From Streptacidiphilus sp041262525 (GTDB taxonomy: Bacteria; Actinomycetota; Actinomycetes; Streptomycetales; Streptomycetaceae): DNA of 64,000 bases. The DNA is taken from assembly GCF_041262525.1 (NCBI RefSeq), contig NZ_JBGCCK010000027.1, positions 1 through 64,000 on the forward strand, written 5' to 3'. Under the pieces are notes generated by a model, which saw only the letters and a program-made list of their open reading frames with translations, made no database searches and was not told the origin of the DNA. Of the stretch, positions 46,012 to 54,866 are shown in pieces. Made by a program: the position numbers and the translations under genes. The first letter of the stretch is position 1. Each line of letters starts with the position of its first letter.

Positions 46012-46254
46012 TCAGTGCTCGTGGGGCCATTTGCCGGGGTGGTCGGCCCAGTAGATCTGGGTGGGGTCGTCGAGGTCGGTATCGGGGCGTTCGTGCTCGA
46101 CGAAGCGGTGCATGGCGCGAGGCGAGCGGCAAGGCTGAGGGGCGGTGAGGCTACCGTCCGCGCGGCAGACGACGACGTTGCGGTCGCTGCTGTTGGTGTC
46201 GTAGGGGCCGACGAAGACGGGCGTGTTCTGGTTGGGCGGCTGCAGGCTGGTCAT
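46012..46254 (-). CDS. hypothetical protein
   Basis: An 80-residue protein (MTSLQPPNQNTPVFVGPYDTNSSDRNVVVCRADGS ... WADHPGKWPHEH) with two cysteines, several acidic residues and no membrane segment. No family recognised. Convergent with the MurG-like gene, 12 bases from its stop. Confidence 0.5.
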   Translation of the reverse strand: MTSLQPPNQNTPVFVGPYDTNSSDRNVVVCRADGSLTAPQPCRSPRAMHRFVEHERPDTDLDDPTQIYWADHPGKWPHEH

Positions 46255-46391
46255 GCGTCCAGCGTCGACCCGGTTCGATACTCCCGCATCCGGACAGCCT
46301 CGCTGCTGATCTTGGGAGCGGGGTCACCGCGCCGTGCGGTTGAGCGGTACCCGGCCGTCGAATCGCACGCCGGACCGGAGGGGGCAGGGCG

Positions 46392-47807
46392 TCAGCCCAT
46401 CTCCTCCAGGGATTTGCCCTTCGTCTCCTTGATGCAGAAATAGACGAACGGGATCGACAGCAGGGCGAAGCACGCGTAGATCACGTACGTCGCCGACAGG
46501 TTCCAGTCCGACATGGTCGGGAAGCTCACCGTGATCAGCCAGTTGGCGATCCACTGCGCCGACGCGGCCACCGAGAGCGCCAGGGCGCGGATCTTGTTCG
46601 GGAACATCTCGCCGAGCAGGACCCAGACCACCACGCCCCAGGAGAACGCGAAGCAGAGCACGTAGAGGTGGGCCGCGACCAGGGCGACCGTGGCCTGCGT
46701 GTCGGCCAGCTTCGCGTTCGTGCCGGTGCCCACGCGGAAGGAGAAGGCCCAGGCTGCCATCGCCAGGGTGATCGTCATGCCCGCCGAACCGGCGAGGGCG
46801 AGCGGGCGGCGGCCGATGCGGTCGACCAGGACGACGGCGATGACCGTGCCGACGATGTTGACCAGCGAGGTCGAGACGCTGATCAGCAACGAGTTGCTGG
46901 CGTTGATGCCCACCGACTGCCAAAGCAGGGAGGAGTAGTAGAAGATCACGTTGATGCCGACGAACTGCTGGAAGACCGAGGCGCCGATGCCGATCCAGAC
47001 GATCGTCTGCAGCCCGACGCGGCCGCCCATCAAGTCCTTCATCCGCGGCTTGTGCTCCGTCGACATCACGTGCTGGATCTCCGCGATGCGCGCGTCGACG
47101 TCCGTGCCGGGGGCTTCCACGTCGGCGAGGACCTTCTTCGCCCGGGACAGGTCGCCGGAGGAGATCAGGAAGCGCGGCGACTCCGGGATGGCCAGCGAGA
47201 GCAGGCCGTAGATGAGCGCCGGGACGGTCTCCGCGCCGAGCATCCACTGCCAGGCCTGGATGCCGGCCAGTTGGTCGTTCGGATTGCCGCCCGCCGCCTG
47301 GTTCAGGGCGTAGTTGACGAGCTGTGAGATGAAGATGCCGAGCACGATCGCCGCCTGCTGGAACGACGCCAGCCGGCCGCGTACCGCCGGTGGTGCGACC
47401 TCTGCGATGTACGCGGGGGCCACCACCGAGGCGATGCCGATCGCGATGCCGCCGATCACGCGCCAGACGCCCAGCATGACGATGTTCGGCGGGAACATCG
47501 TGCCCAACCCGCTCGCGGCGAAGAGGATCGCCGCGATCTGCATCACCTTGATGCGGCCCAGGTGGTCCGCCATCCAGCCGGCGCTGACGGCGCCGATCGC
47601 CGATCCCAGCAGCGCCGAGGAGACCACCAGCGAGGTCTCGCCGTTGTGCACGTTGAAATGGTGCTGGATGCCGGTCACGGCGCCGTTGATGACGGAGCTG
47701 TCGTAGCCGAAGAGGAAGCCGCCCATCGCCGCCGCCGCGGCGATGAAGACGACGTGCCCGAGGTGGCCCTCGGCGGTGGAGGACGAGGAGGCTCGCGTGC
47801 TGGACAG
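46392..47807 (-). CDS. MFS sugar transporter (sugar porter family)
   Basis: A 471-residue sugar/proton symporter-type MFS protein with 12 membrane helices. Family marks are present: FLFGYDSSVINGAV in helix 1, GWMADHLGRIKVM between helices 2 and 3, PESPRFLISSG after helix 6, QQFVGINVIFYYS in helix 7 and PETKGK-like KETKGKSLEEMG at the end. Homologues begin with a short hydrophilic region before HVVFIAAAAAMGGFLFGYD; the only start that supplies it is CTG 47807, placed 6 bases after GGGAG, because the first canonical start (ATG 47726) would cut helix 1. Specificity unknown. Confidence 0.85.
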   Translation of the reverse strand: MSSTRASSSSTAEGHLGHVVFIAAAAAMGGFLFGYDSSVINGAVTGIQHHFNVHNGETSLVVSSALLGSAIGAVSAGWMADHLGRIKVMQIAAILFAASGLGTMFPPNIVMLGVWRVIGGIAIGIASVVAPAYIAEVAPPAVRGRLASFQQAAIVLGIFISQLVNYALNQAAGGNPNDQLAGIQAWQWMLGAETVPALIYGLLSLAIPESPRFLISSGDLSRAKKVLADVEAPGTDVDARIAEIQHVMSTEHKPRMKDLMGGRVGLQTIVWIGIGASVFQQFVGINVIFYYSSLLWQSVGINASNSLLISVSTSLVNIVGTVIAVVLVDRIGRRPLALAGSAGMTITLAMAAWAFSFRVGTGTNAKLADTQATVALVAAHLYVLCFAFSWGVVVWVLLGEMFPNKIRALALSVAASAQWIANWLITVSFPTMSDWNLSATYVIYACFALLSIPFVYFCIKETKGKSLEEMG

Positions 47808-47945
47808 TGGGGACTCCCGATCGTGCGCGGCGCGGATGATCCTCCCCCAGCCTCCGGCCGGGGGTGCCTGGGCAGCCTAGGAACCCCGCTCTCCCACGCG
47901 GCGAAGGCGCGGCGCGAGGTGCGCCGTCCGGAGTGGCGGCTCACC

Positions 47946-47993
47946 CGGACGGCGCAACGAACGGACGACGCAACGAACGGACGGAGCAACGAA
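47946..47993. repeat. three tandem 16-bp units
   Basis: CGGACGGCGCAACGAA, CGGACGACGCAACGAA and CGGACGGAGCAACGAA follow each other without a gap. They lie between the PaiB gene stop (48007) and the transporter start on the minus strand, about 140 bases upstream of the transporter, so they could be regulator sites or a terminator-associated array. Confidence 0.6.
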
Positions 47994-48006
47994 GCAAGGG
48001 CCGCCG

Positions 48007-48624
48007 TCAGCCGCGCTGGAGGCGGGCGGCGACCGCCGCGTCCTGCGGCAGGCCGCGCTCGCCGAGGCCGGCCCGGACCCGGGCCGCGAGCTCGTCGTCC
48101 TTGTGGCTGTCGTACTTCGCCTTCGCGCGGACCTCGTCGATTCGCAGCCGCAGCCCTCGGATCGAGGAGAGCATCCGCCCGAACGGCGGCTCGCCGGGGA
48201 CGATCGGCCGGTGCGTGGACTCGGGCTGGAAGCGCACGTACTGGCGGTCCATCAGGGCCGCCTTCTCGTGCGGGTCGTCGACCACGGTCGCGGTGCAGAG
48301 CAGCTGGACGGAGCTGTAGTAGCTCGTCGGCACGCCGTCCTCGGGGGCCGTGTCGGGGGCGGCCCGCCAGGTGCCGGGGATGAAGGCGTAGTCGTCGGTG
48401 ACCGCGAGGACGACCTGCGGGTTGGCCTCGACGGCGGCCCAGAACGGGTTGGGGCGGGCCAGGTGCAGGATCACCTCGTCCTCGCCGTCGTAGGCAAAGT
48501 GCGTCGGCACCAGCACCGGCGGCCCGCCGTCCGGGCCGTTCGCGGCCAGGGTCCCGAAGTCGCGCGGCGCGAGCCAGGCTCGCCAGGCTGCCTCGTCGGC
48601 CTGGTCCCAAGGATGGATGAGCAC
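48007..48624 (-). CDS. PaiB-like FMN-binding split-barrel protein
   Basis: A 205-residue PaiB family protein (FMN-binding negative transcriptional regulator type): FGTLAANGPDGGPPVLVPTHFAYD, DEVILHLARPNPFW, TSYYSSVQLLCTATVVDDPHEKAALMD and KAKYDSHK. The split-barrel fold binds FMN or a similar cofactor. ATG 48624 begins MLIHPWDQ. Divergent from a MocR-type regulator across a candidate operator at 48668-48693. Confidence 0.82.
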   Translation of the reverse strand: MLIHPWDQADEAAWRAWLAPRDFGTLAANGPDGGPPVLVPTHFAYDGEDEVILHLARPNPFWAAVEANPQVVLAVTDDYAFIPGTWRAAPDTAPEDGVPTSYYSSVQLLCTATVVDDPHEKAALMDRQYVRFQPESTHRPIVPGEPPFGRMLSSIRGLRLRIDEVRAKAKYDSHKDDELAARVRAGLGERGLPQDAAVAARLQRG

Positions 48625-48662
48625 GTCGCCCCCTACGGTGATGTCGGGACTGGTCCCGCACT

Positions 48663-48693
48663 TTGAACTAGTGCATAATGTTCTTTGTGCTAG
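48663..48693. promoter_or_regulatory. operator candidate between paiB and mocR
   Basis: CTAGTGCA (48668-48675) and TGTGCTAG (48686-48693) form an imperfect inverted repeat (CTAG ends) around TAATGTTCTT. TTGAAC at 48664 and TAATGT near 48677 resemble promoter elements. MocR proteins usually bind such repeats near their own start; here it would control both divergent genes. Confidence 0.5.
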
Positions 48694-48707
48694 GAGATTA
48701 TCGGATC

Positions 48708-50072
48708 ATGGGTCGGCGTGCCAACGAGATCGCGGCGGAGATCGAAGCGCTGGTCACGGCGGGTGAGCTGGCCCCCGGCGCCGGGCTGCCGCCGCTGCGC
48801 GATCTCGCCCTCGACCTCGGCGTCAATCCGAACACCGTCGCCGCCGCCTACCGCGTGCTGCGCGAGCGCGGCGTCATCGAGACGGCCGGCCGCCGGGGCA
48901 GCCGCGTGCTGCCGCGCCCCGCGCTGACGCCCAGGGACTACGCGCCGCTCGACATTCTCCCCGGCGTCCGCGACCTGGCGGACGGCAACCCCGACGCGCG
49001 GCTGCTGCCCGACCCCGGACCGGCGCTGGCCCGGGCCGGCCGGGGGCCGGACCCGCAGGCGGGCCGCTACGGCGGTACCGACCTCGATCCGGGGCTGCTC
49101 GCGCTCGCCCGGCACTCCTTCGCCGCCGACGGCCTGCCCGCCGACGCGATCGGCATCGCCTCCGGCGCGCTCGACGCGCAGGAGCGGATCTTCCAGGCCT
49201 GGCTGCGCCCCGGCGACGCGGTCGCGGTCGAGGATCCGGGCTGGGGCAGCCTCTTCGACCTGCTGCCCGCGCTGGGCCTGCGGCTTCAGCCGATGCCCGT
49301 GGACGACGACGGTCCGACCGTGGCCGGCCTGCGGCAGGCGCTCGACGCGGGCGTGCGCGCCGTGGTGCTGACGGCGCGCGCCCAGAACCCGACCGGCGCG
49401 GCACTCGGCGAACAGCGCGCGACGGCACTGCGTGCGCTCCTCGCTGAGCGTCCGGACGTGCTGCTCGTCGAGGACGACCACGGCCACGGCATCGTCGACG
49501 GGCCGTACCACACGCTCTGCGTGGGACCGGCCGCCGCGAGCGGCCCGGACGGCGACCGCCGCCCGCAGCCGACGGTCCGTCACTGGGCCGTCGTCCGCTC
49601 GGTGGCCAAGTCGCTCGGGCCTGACCTGCGGATCGCCGTCATCGCCGGCGACCGCGACACCGTCGACCGGGTGCGCGGACGCCAGCGGCTCGGCGCCGGC
49701 TGGGTCAGCCACCTGCTGCAGCGCACGGCCGCCGCGCTCTGGGCGGACTACGACCCGGCCCCTGGCGTCGCCTCCTACCGGCTCCGGCGCGACGCGCTGG
49801 TCGACGCACTCGCCGCGCGTGGCGTCGAAGCGCACGGTCGCAGCGGCCTCTGCGTCTGGGTGCCCGTGCCGGACGAGACCGCCGCCGTCACCGGACTGAT
49901 GCAGCGCGGCTGGGCCGTCTCCCCGGGCGCGCGTTTCCGCTTGGAGACCGCGCCCGGCATGCGGCTGACCGTCTCCACGCTGGACCTGGAGGAGATCCCG
50001 CGCCTCGCCGACGACGTCGCCGCACTGCTGCGCCGCCGCACGGACCGCGCCGACGCGGTGCGCGGCGTCTGA
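48708..50072 (+). CDS. MocR-type GntR/aminotransferase-fold transcriptional regulator
   Basis: A 454-residue regulator. The GntR winged helix (about 1-70: IAAEIEALVTAGELAPGAGLPPLRDLALDLGVNPNTVAAAYRVL) is fused to a fold-type I aminotransferase domain with IGIASGALDAQERIFQAWL, AVEDPGWGSLF, LTARAQNPTGAAL, a VEDDHGHGI segment (PLP-phosphate region) and the PLP lysine in VVRSVAKSLGPDLR. MocR proteins often control pyridoxal-phosphate or neighbouring genes. ATG 48708 is chosen with AGGAG at 48692; ATG 48678 is an alternative. Confidence 0.85.
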   Translation: MGRRANEIAAEIEALVTAGELAPGAGLPPLRDLALDLGVNPNTVAAAYRVLRERGVIETAGRRGSRVLPRPALTPRDYAPLDILPGVRDLADGNPDARLLPDPGPALARAGRGPDPQAGRYGGTDLDPGLLALARHSFAADGLPADAIGIASGALDAQERIFQAWLRPGDAVAVEDPGWGSLFDLLPALGLRLQPMPVDDDGPTVAGLRQALDAGVRAVVLTARAQNPTGAALGEQRATALRALLAERPDVLLVEDDHGHGIVDGPYHTLCVGPAAASGPDGDRRPQPTVRHWAVVRSVAKSLGPDLRIAVIAGDRDTVDRVRGRQRLGAGWVSHLLQRTAAALWADYDPAPGVASYRLRRDALVDALAARGVEAHGRSGLCVWVPVPDETAAVTGLMQRGWAVSPGARFRLETAPGMRLTVSTLDLEEIPRLADDVAALLRRRTDRADAVRGV

Positions 50073-50091
50073 CCCGGTCCCCCCGGACCCC

Positions 50092-52098
50092 CTAGGCAGG
50101 CGGCAGCAGGCCGCGGGAGCGGGCCTGCTGCAGCCAGGACGGGTACTCGTTCATCATCAACTCGAACAGTTGCTCGTCGCTCACGTTCTGCGGGTCCTGG
50201 ACCGCGAAGAAATCCGCGTTGTCGACATAACGACCCGGCAGATCGTCCAGCTCCTCCAGGAAGCGGAAGGTGCCGTCGCCCCAACCGCCCGCCAGCGCCC
50301 GGGAGAGCCCCCCGAACAGTCCCCGGCCGCCGCCCTGCGGCGGGGACGGGGGAGCGGACTGCTGCGGCGCGTCGACCGAGCGCGAGGAGCGGCCGATGCC
50401 CATGAACTGCCAGAAGATCGGTTCGTAGCTGGACGCGGCGACCTGCGCCCGGGTCAGCTGCTCGCTGGTGGTGTGGCCGTCCGTCACGAACATGACGTAG
50501 ACCGGTTGCCGGTCCTGGACCGGCGCGTTGCGCGGCCCGGAGTGGCCGAAGTACTGCTCGCGGATGAGCCGCATCGCCCCGGCATAGTCGGTGCCGCCCT
50601 CGAGCGGGTACTGGCGCAGGAGTTGGCCGACCCACCCCGCGTACGAGCGTGCACCCACCGAACCGGCCACATGCCCCTGGTTGCCGAAGAGGAAGACGTC
50701 GACCTCACCGTTGTCGTCGAAGCGCAGACCCAGCGCGAGCACCCGCTCGACGAGGGCCTGCACCTTGCCGCTGCGGTAGAGACCGTGCATCGAGCCGGAG
50801 ATGTCGAGACAGAGCGCGACGCGGGCCGTGTGCTCGCCGAGGCCGCGCTTCTCCAGGCTGACGCCGGCCTTCTTGGTGAGGTCGAGCAGCGCGCGGTCGC
50901 CGCGGTCGGCGAGGTCCTTCTCCATGGAGAAGAGCTGCTGCTTCTTGAGGCTGACGCTGCCCGGCGCTGAGGCGGGGGCCGGCGCCGGAAGGTCGATTCT
51001 GGTGGGCGCTGACGGCCAGGACGGCGGCGGAGGTTGCCCCTGTGGGCCCGGGCCCGGGTCCGCCGGGCCGTAGCCGGGCTGGACGGGCGCGCCGCCGAAG
51101 ACGGCCGGCGCGCCGGCGGGAGGTGCCGCGGGTGCCGCGGGTGCCGCGCCGGGGGCGTAGCCGTATCCGGCCTGCGGCCCGTAGCCCTGCTCGCCGTAAC
51201 CCTGCTGCGGATACCCCGCTTGGGGGTAGCCCTGTCCGGGCAGGGGCGCCTGCTGACCGCCCGCTCCGAAGACGGCGGGGGCGGGTGGCGCGGGCTCGAT
51301 CGGCGGGAGGCCCGCCAGGCCGGGCTGAACGTGGCCACCGCCGCCGAAGATCGCCGGTGCGGCGGGGGCGGTGCCGGGCGCGCCGTAGCCGGGGTCGGCA
51401 GTGGGCGCCGGCGTGTAGACCGGTGGGCCGGCTGCCGCAGGTGCTGCCGCGGGCGGGGCGGAAACCGGTGGCGGCCCGAACCCGGCAGGCGGCACAGACT
51501 GCGCGGGCTGCGGGCGCATCGGAGTCGCAGCCGGAGCGGGAGCCGGGGCGGCCACCGGAGCCGCCGGGTCCGCGTCGATCGCGATGCCGTAGTCCGTCGC
51601 GAGCCCGGCCAGGCCCGAGGCATAGCCCTGGCCCACCGCCCGGAACTTCCAATCCGCGCCGCGCCGGTAGAACTCGCCGAAGACGAACGCCGTCTCCGTC
51701 CTCGCCGAGTCGATGTCGAAGCGCAACAGCTCGGTGGCGCCACCCGCGTCGAGGACGCGCAGTGCCAGGCCCGGCACCTGCCCGAACGTCCCGCCGTCGG
51801 CCGACGCGCCGACGACGATGCGGTCCACGCCCGGCTCGACCGCGCCGAGCACGACACGCACCGTGTCCGTCGCCGTCGGGCCGGCCGCCCGCTTGCCCTC
51901 GTGCCGGACGGCGCCCGACGCGTGCACGGGCTGGTTGTAGAAGACGAAATCCGCGTCCGAGCGGACCTTGCCCGAGCCGTCCACGAGCAGGGCCGACACG
52001 TCGACGTCGGGAACGCCGGCGCCGGTGGCCCAGGAGATCTCCGCACGCAGGTCCGCCGTGGGAACGGGGGCGTTCGCGCCCTTGCTCATCGCCGTCAT
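50092..52098 (-). CDS. TerD-domain/von Willebrand A protein
   Basis: A 668-residue two-domain protein. Residues about 1-175 are a TerD domain (RAEISWATGAGVPDVDVSALLVDGSGKVRSDADFVFYNQP). A Pro/Ala/Gly-rich linker (about 176-400) repeats GYPQAGYPQQGYGEQGYG. A vWA domain follows with the MIDAS motif LDISGSMHGLY (about residue 430) and a DFFA-like end. TerD proteins sense calcium and tellurite-type stress; the vWA part suggests an assembly role. It is alone, without other ter genes, and convergent with the MocR gene (a weak GGTCC/GGACC hairpin at 50074-50087 lies between). Confidence 0.83.
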   Translation of the reverse strand: MTAMSKGANAPVPTADLRAEISWATGAGVPDVDVSALLVDGSGKVRSDADFVFYNQPVHASGAVRHEGKRAAGPTATDTVRVVLGAVEPGVDRIVVGASADGGTFGQVPGLALRVLDAGGATELLRFDIDSARTETAFVFGEFYRRGADWKFRAVGQGYASGLAGLATDYGIAIDADPAAPVAAPAPAPAATPMRPQPAQSVPPAGFGPPPVSAPPAAAPAAAGPPVYTPAPTADPGYGAPGTAPAAPAIFGGGGHVQPGLAGLPPIEPAPPAPAVFGAGGQQAPLPGQGYPQAGYPQQGYGEQGYGPQAGYGYAPGAAPAAPAAPPAGAPAVFGGAPVQPGYGPADPGPGPQGQPPPPSWPSAPTRIDLPAPAPASAPGSVSLKKQQLFSMEKDLADRGDRALLDLTKKAGVSLEKRGLGEHTARVALCLDISGSMHGLYRSGKVQALVERVLALGLRFDDNGEVDVFLFGNQGHVAGSVGARSYAGWVGQLLRQYPLEGGTDYAGAMRLIREQYFGHSGPRNAPVQDRQPVYVMFVTDGHTTSEQLTRAQVAASSYEPIFWQFMGIGRSSRSVDAPQQSAPPSPPQGGGRGLFGGLSRALAGGWGDGTFRFLEELDDLPGRYVDNADFFAVQDPQNVSDEQLFELMMNEYPSWLQQARSRGLLPPA

Positions 52099-52146
52099 GG
52101 GCCCATCCTGCCGTCTTCGCGACCGGTGGCAAGGCCGTTCGCCCTC

Positions 52147-52175
52147 TTGAGTCCCGACCGACCGTTCGGTAGTCT
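52147..52175 (+). promoter_or_regulatory. paa promoter with embedded TetR-type operator
   Basis: TTGAGT (52147-52152), a 17-base spacer and TAGTCT (52170-52175) form the promoter. The spacer holds ACCGACCGTTCGGT (52157-52170), a 14-bp nearly perfect inverted repeat that resembles PaaR-type (TetR family) operators of actinobacteria. Binding would block RNA polymerase. No paaR gene is in the window. Confidence 0.65.
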
Positions 52176-52208
52176 GGAGACAGCAACGGATCCGGAGGGG
52201 TGGCTGCC

Positions 52209-53198
52209 ATGACCGGCACAGACGCGAACGCGTCGGACGACGCGTCGACGACCGCGCTCGCGGCGCACTTCGATGCGACGATCGGGCACGATCAGCGGAT
52301 CGAGCCGCGCGACTGGATGCCCGAGGGCTATCGCGCGACGCTCGTGCGGCAGATCGCGCAGCACGCGCACTCGGAGATCATCGGCATGCAGCCGGAGGGG
52401 GAGTGGATCACGAAGGCGCCCTCGCTGCGCCGCAAGGCGATCCTCTTCGCCAAGGTCCAGGACGAGGCGGGCCACGGCCTCTACCTCTACTCCGCCGCCG
52501 AGACCCTCGGCACCGACCGCACCGAGCTGACCGAACGGCTGCTCTCCGGTCGGCAGAAGTACTCCTCGATCTTCAACTATCCGACCCTGAGCTTCGCCGA
52601 CGTCGGCGTGATCGGCTGGTTCGTCGACGGCGCGGCGATCTGCAACCAGGTCCCGCTCTGCCGCTCCAGCTACGGCCCCTACGCGCGCGCCATGGTCCGG
52701 ATCTGCAAGGAGGAGTCCTTCCACCAGCGGCAGGGCTACGAACTGCTGCTCACCATGATGCGCGGCAGCGACGCCCAGCGGGCTCAGGTGCAGGACGCGG
52801 TGGACCGCTGGTGGTGGCCCTCGCTGATGATGTTCGGCCCGCCGGACACCGACTCGCCCAACAGCGCGCAGTCCATGGCCTGGCGGATCAAGCGTCACAG
52901 CAACGACGAACTGCGTCAGCGTTTCGTCGACATGACGGTGCCCCAGGCCGACCGGCTCGGCGTCACGCTCCCCGATCCGGAGCTGCGCTGGAACGAGGAG
53001 CGCGGCGCGCACGACTTCGGCACGCCCGACTTCGACGAGCTGATGCGCGTGATCAAGGGCGACGGCCCCTGCAACGAGCAGCGCATGACGCGTCGCCGTC
53101 AGGCCCACGAGGACGGCGCCTGGGTCCGTGAGGCCGCCGCCGCCCACGCGGCAAAGCAGCAGACCCCCACAGCGCAGACGGAAGGAACGGCGGCATGA
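52209..53198 (+). CDS. paaA: phenylacetyl-CoA epoxidase, subunit PaaA
   Basis: A 329-residue catalytic subunit of ring-1,2-phenylacetyl-CoA epoxidase, a di-iron ferritin-like protein. The iron-binding motifs are KVQDEAGHGLYLYSA (EAxH) and ICKEESFHQRQGYE (ExxH). It opens phenylacetate degradation by epoxidising the aromatic ring of phenylacetyl-CoA. ATG 52209 follows GGAGGGG; an in-frame GTG at 52200 abuts that site. First gene of paaABCDE; the stop overlaps paaB (ATGA). Confidence 0.95.
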   Translation: MTGTDANASDDASTTALAAHFDATIGHDQRIEPRDWMPEGYRATLVRQIAQHAHSEIIGMQPEGEWITKAPSLRRKAILFAKVQDEAGHGLYLYSAAETLGTDRTELTERLLSGRQKYSSIFNYPTLSFADVGVIGWFVDGAAICNQVPLCRSSYGPYARAMVRICKEESFHQRQGYELLLTMMRGSDAQRAQVQDAVDRWWWPSLMMFGPPDTDSPNSAQSMAWRIKRHSNDELRQRFVDMTVPQADRLGVTLPDPELRWNEERGAHDFGTPDFDELMRVIKGDGPCNEQRMTRRRQAHEDGAWVREAAAAHAAKQQTPTAQTEGTAA

Positions 53199-53494
53199 GC
53201 AGCGAGACCGCACGCGGCGGCTGGCCCCTGTACGAGGTGTTCGTGCGCGGCAAGCGCGGCCTGAACCACGTCCATGTCGGTTCGCTGCACGCCGCCGACG
53301 ACCGGATGGCGCTGACCAGCGCCCGCGACCTCTACACCCGCCGCAACGAGGGCGTCAGCATCTGGGTGGTCCGCTCCGACCTGATCACCGCCTCCACCCC
53401 GGACGAGAAGGACCCCTTCTTCGCCCCGAGTGGCGACAAGGTCTACCGGCATCCGACGTTCTACGCCATCCCCGACGACGTCCCGCACATCTAG
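53195..53494 (+). CDS. paaB: phenylacetyl-CoA epoxidase, subunit PaaB
   Basis: A 99-residue structural subunit. It starts with the family block WPLYEVFVRGKRGLNHVHVGSLHAAD, continues YTRRNEGVSIWVVRSD and ends DKVYRHPTFYAIPDDVPHI. It links two PaaAC heterodimers in the complex. The ATG overlaps the paaA stop by 4 bases, and paaC starts 15 bases after its end. Confidence 0.95.
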   Translation: MSSETARGGWPLYEVFVRGKRGLNHVHVGSLHAADDRMALTSARDLYTRRNEGVSIWVVRSDLITASTPDEKDPFFAPSGDKVYRHPTFYAIPDDVPHI

Positions 53495-53508
53495 GAGCCG
53501 GTACGCAC

Positions 53509-54345
53509 ATGAGCGACGACGACCACGTCTACCTCTCCCTGGCCGAGGAGCACGGGGACGACACCCGCTGGGCCTTCGGGACCGGCTTCACCGACCCGCT
53601 GCACGGCGTCGACACCGCGCTGCCGCCCGGCCTCGACGCGCGCGAACTCACCGCGCTCTGCCTGGCGCTCGCGGACGACGCTCTCGTCTCCGCCCAGCGG
53701 CTGGCCGAGTGGTGCACCCGCGCCCCGGAGTTGGAGGAGGAGGTCGCCCTCGCCAACATCGGTCTCGACCTGCTCGGCCAGGCCAGGCTCCTCTACGCCC
53801 GCGCCGGCCAGGCCGAGGGCGAGGGCCGCGATGAGGACGCGCTCGCCTACTTCCGGGACCCCGCCGACTTCCGCAACGTCACCCTCGCCGAGTTGCCGAA
53901 CGGCGACTTCGCCCACTGCGTCGTCAAGCTGCTGCTGTTCTCCAGCTGGCGGCTGTCCCAGTCGCAGCAGTTGACCGGCCACCTCGATCCGGTGCTGGCG
54001 GCCGTCGCCCGCAAGGGCGTCAGCGAGCTGACCTACCACCGCGACCACGCGGCGCAGTGGGTGGTGCGCCTCGGCGACGGCACCGAGGAGTCGGCGCGCC
54101 GGATGCGCGCAGCGCTCGCCGAGCTGTGGCCGTACCGCGCCGAGCTCTACGCCGCCGCGCCGGAGACCCGCGGCGAGGTCGAGTCCGTCCTCGCCCAGGT
54201 GCTGACCGCCGCCCGCCTCGACGCGCCCGCCGACAGCCCCGCCCAGCCTGGCGGCGGCCGCGACGGGCAGCACAGCGAACACCTGACCGCGCTCCTCACC
54301 GAACTGCAGAGCGTGGCCCGCGCCGACCCGGAGGCGACATGGTGA
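53509..54345 (+). CDS. paaC: phenylacetyl-CoA epoxidase, subunit PaaC
   Basis: A 278-residue ferritin-like subunit, inactive itself but needed by PaaA. Recognisable stretches are LALADDALVSAQRLAEWC, EVALANIGLDLLGQARLLYARAG, YHRDHAAQWVVRLGDGTEES. It has a somewhat extended C-terminus with Ala/Glu-rich sequence. ATG 53509 is the family start (MSDDDHVYLSLAEEHGDD); the stop overlaps paaD. Confidence 0.93.
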   Translation: MSDDDHVYLSLAEEHGDDTRWAFGTGFTDPLHGVDTALPPGLDARELTALCLALADDALVSAQRLAEWCTRAPELEEEVALANIGLDLLGQARLLYARAGQAEGEGRDEDALAYFRDPADFRNVTLAELPNGDFAHCVVKLLLFSSWRLSQSQQLTGHLDPVLAAVARKGVSELTYHRDHAAQWVVRLGDGTEESARRMRAALAELWPYRAELYAAAPETRGEVESVLAQVLTAARLDAPADSPAQPGGGRDGQHSEHLTALLTELQSVARADPEATW

Positions 54346-54866
54346 GCAATCTTGCCCAGCGCAACCGCACTGCTGCCGCCACCGCGGCTGCCGCCGCCGT
54401 GCGGGACCCGGAGCTGCCCATGCTCACGCTCGCCGACCTCGGCGTCCTGCGCGAGGTGCGCCTCGACGCAGACGGCGGCGTCACCGCCGTGCTCACCCCC
54501 ACCTACACCGGCTGTCCCGCGCTCGCCGAGATGCGTGCCGACGTGGACGCCGCGCTGCGCGACGCGGGCTTCGCCGACGTACGGGTGGAGACGCAGCTGA
54601 GCCCGCCGTGGAGCACGGACCAGATCACGGCGGCCGGCCGCCGCAAGCTCGCCGAGGCCGGTATCGCCCCGCCCGGCTCCGCCCCCGTCCGCGTCGAAGG
54701 CCCCGTCCCGCTGACGCTCGGACCGACCTGGTCCGCCGTCGTCCACTGCCCGCTCTGCGGCTCCCCGGACACCGAGGAGACCAGCCGTTTCGGCGCCACC
54801 GCCTGCAGGGCGCTGCGCCGTTGTCGCGCCTGCCGCGAGCCCTTCGAGCAGGTCAAGGAGATCTAG
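54339..54866 (+). CDS. paaD: phenylacetate degradation protein PaaD
   Basis: A 175-residue MIP18-type protein needed to mature the epoxidase iron centre. The N-terminal DUF59-like domain reads VRDPELPMLTLADLGVLREV and PTYTGCPALAEMR. The C-terminal zinc-type cluster has CPLCGSPDTEETSRFG and CRACREPFEQVKEI (four Cys in two CxxC pairs). ATG 54339 and GTG 54342 lie side by side; the overlap with paaC supports coupling. Confidence 0.92.
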   Translation: MVSNLAQRNRTAAATAAAAAVRDPELPMLTLADLGVLREVRLDADGGVTAVLTPTYTGCPALAEMRADVDAALRDAGFADVRVETQLSPPWSTDQITAAGRRKLAEAGIAPPGSAPVRVEGPVPLTLGPTWSAVVHCPLCGSPDTEETSRFGATACRALRRCRACREPFEQVKEI

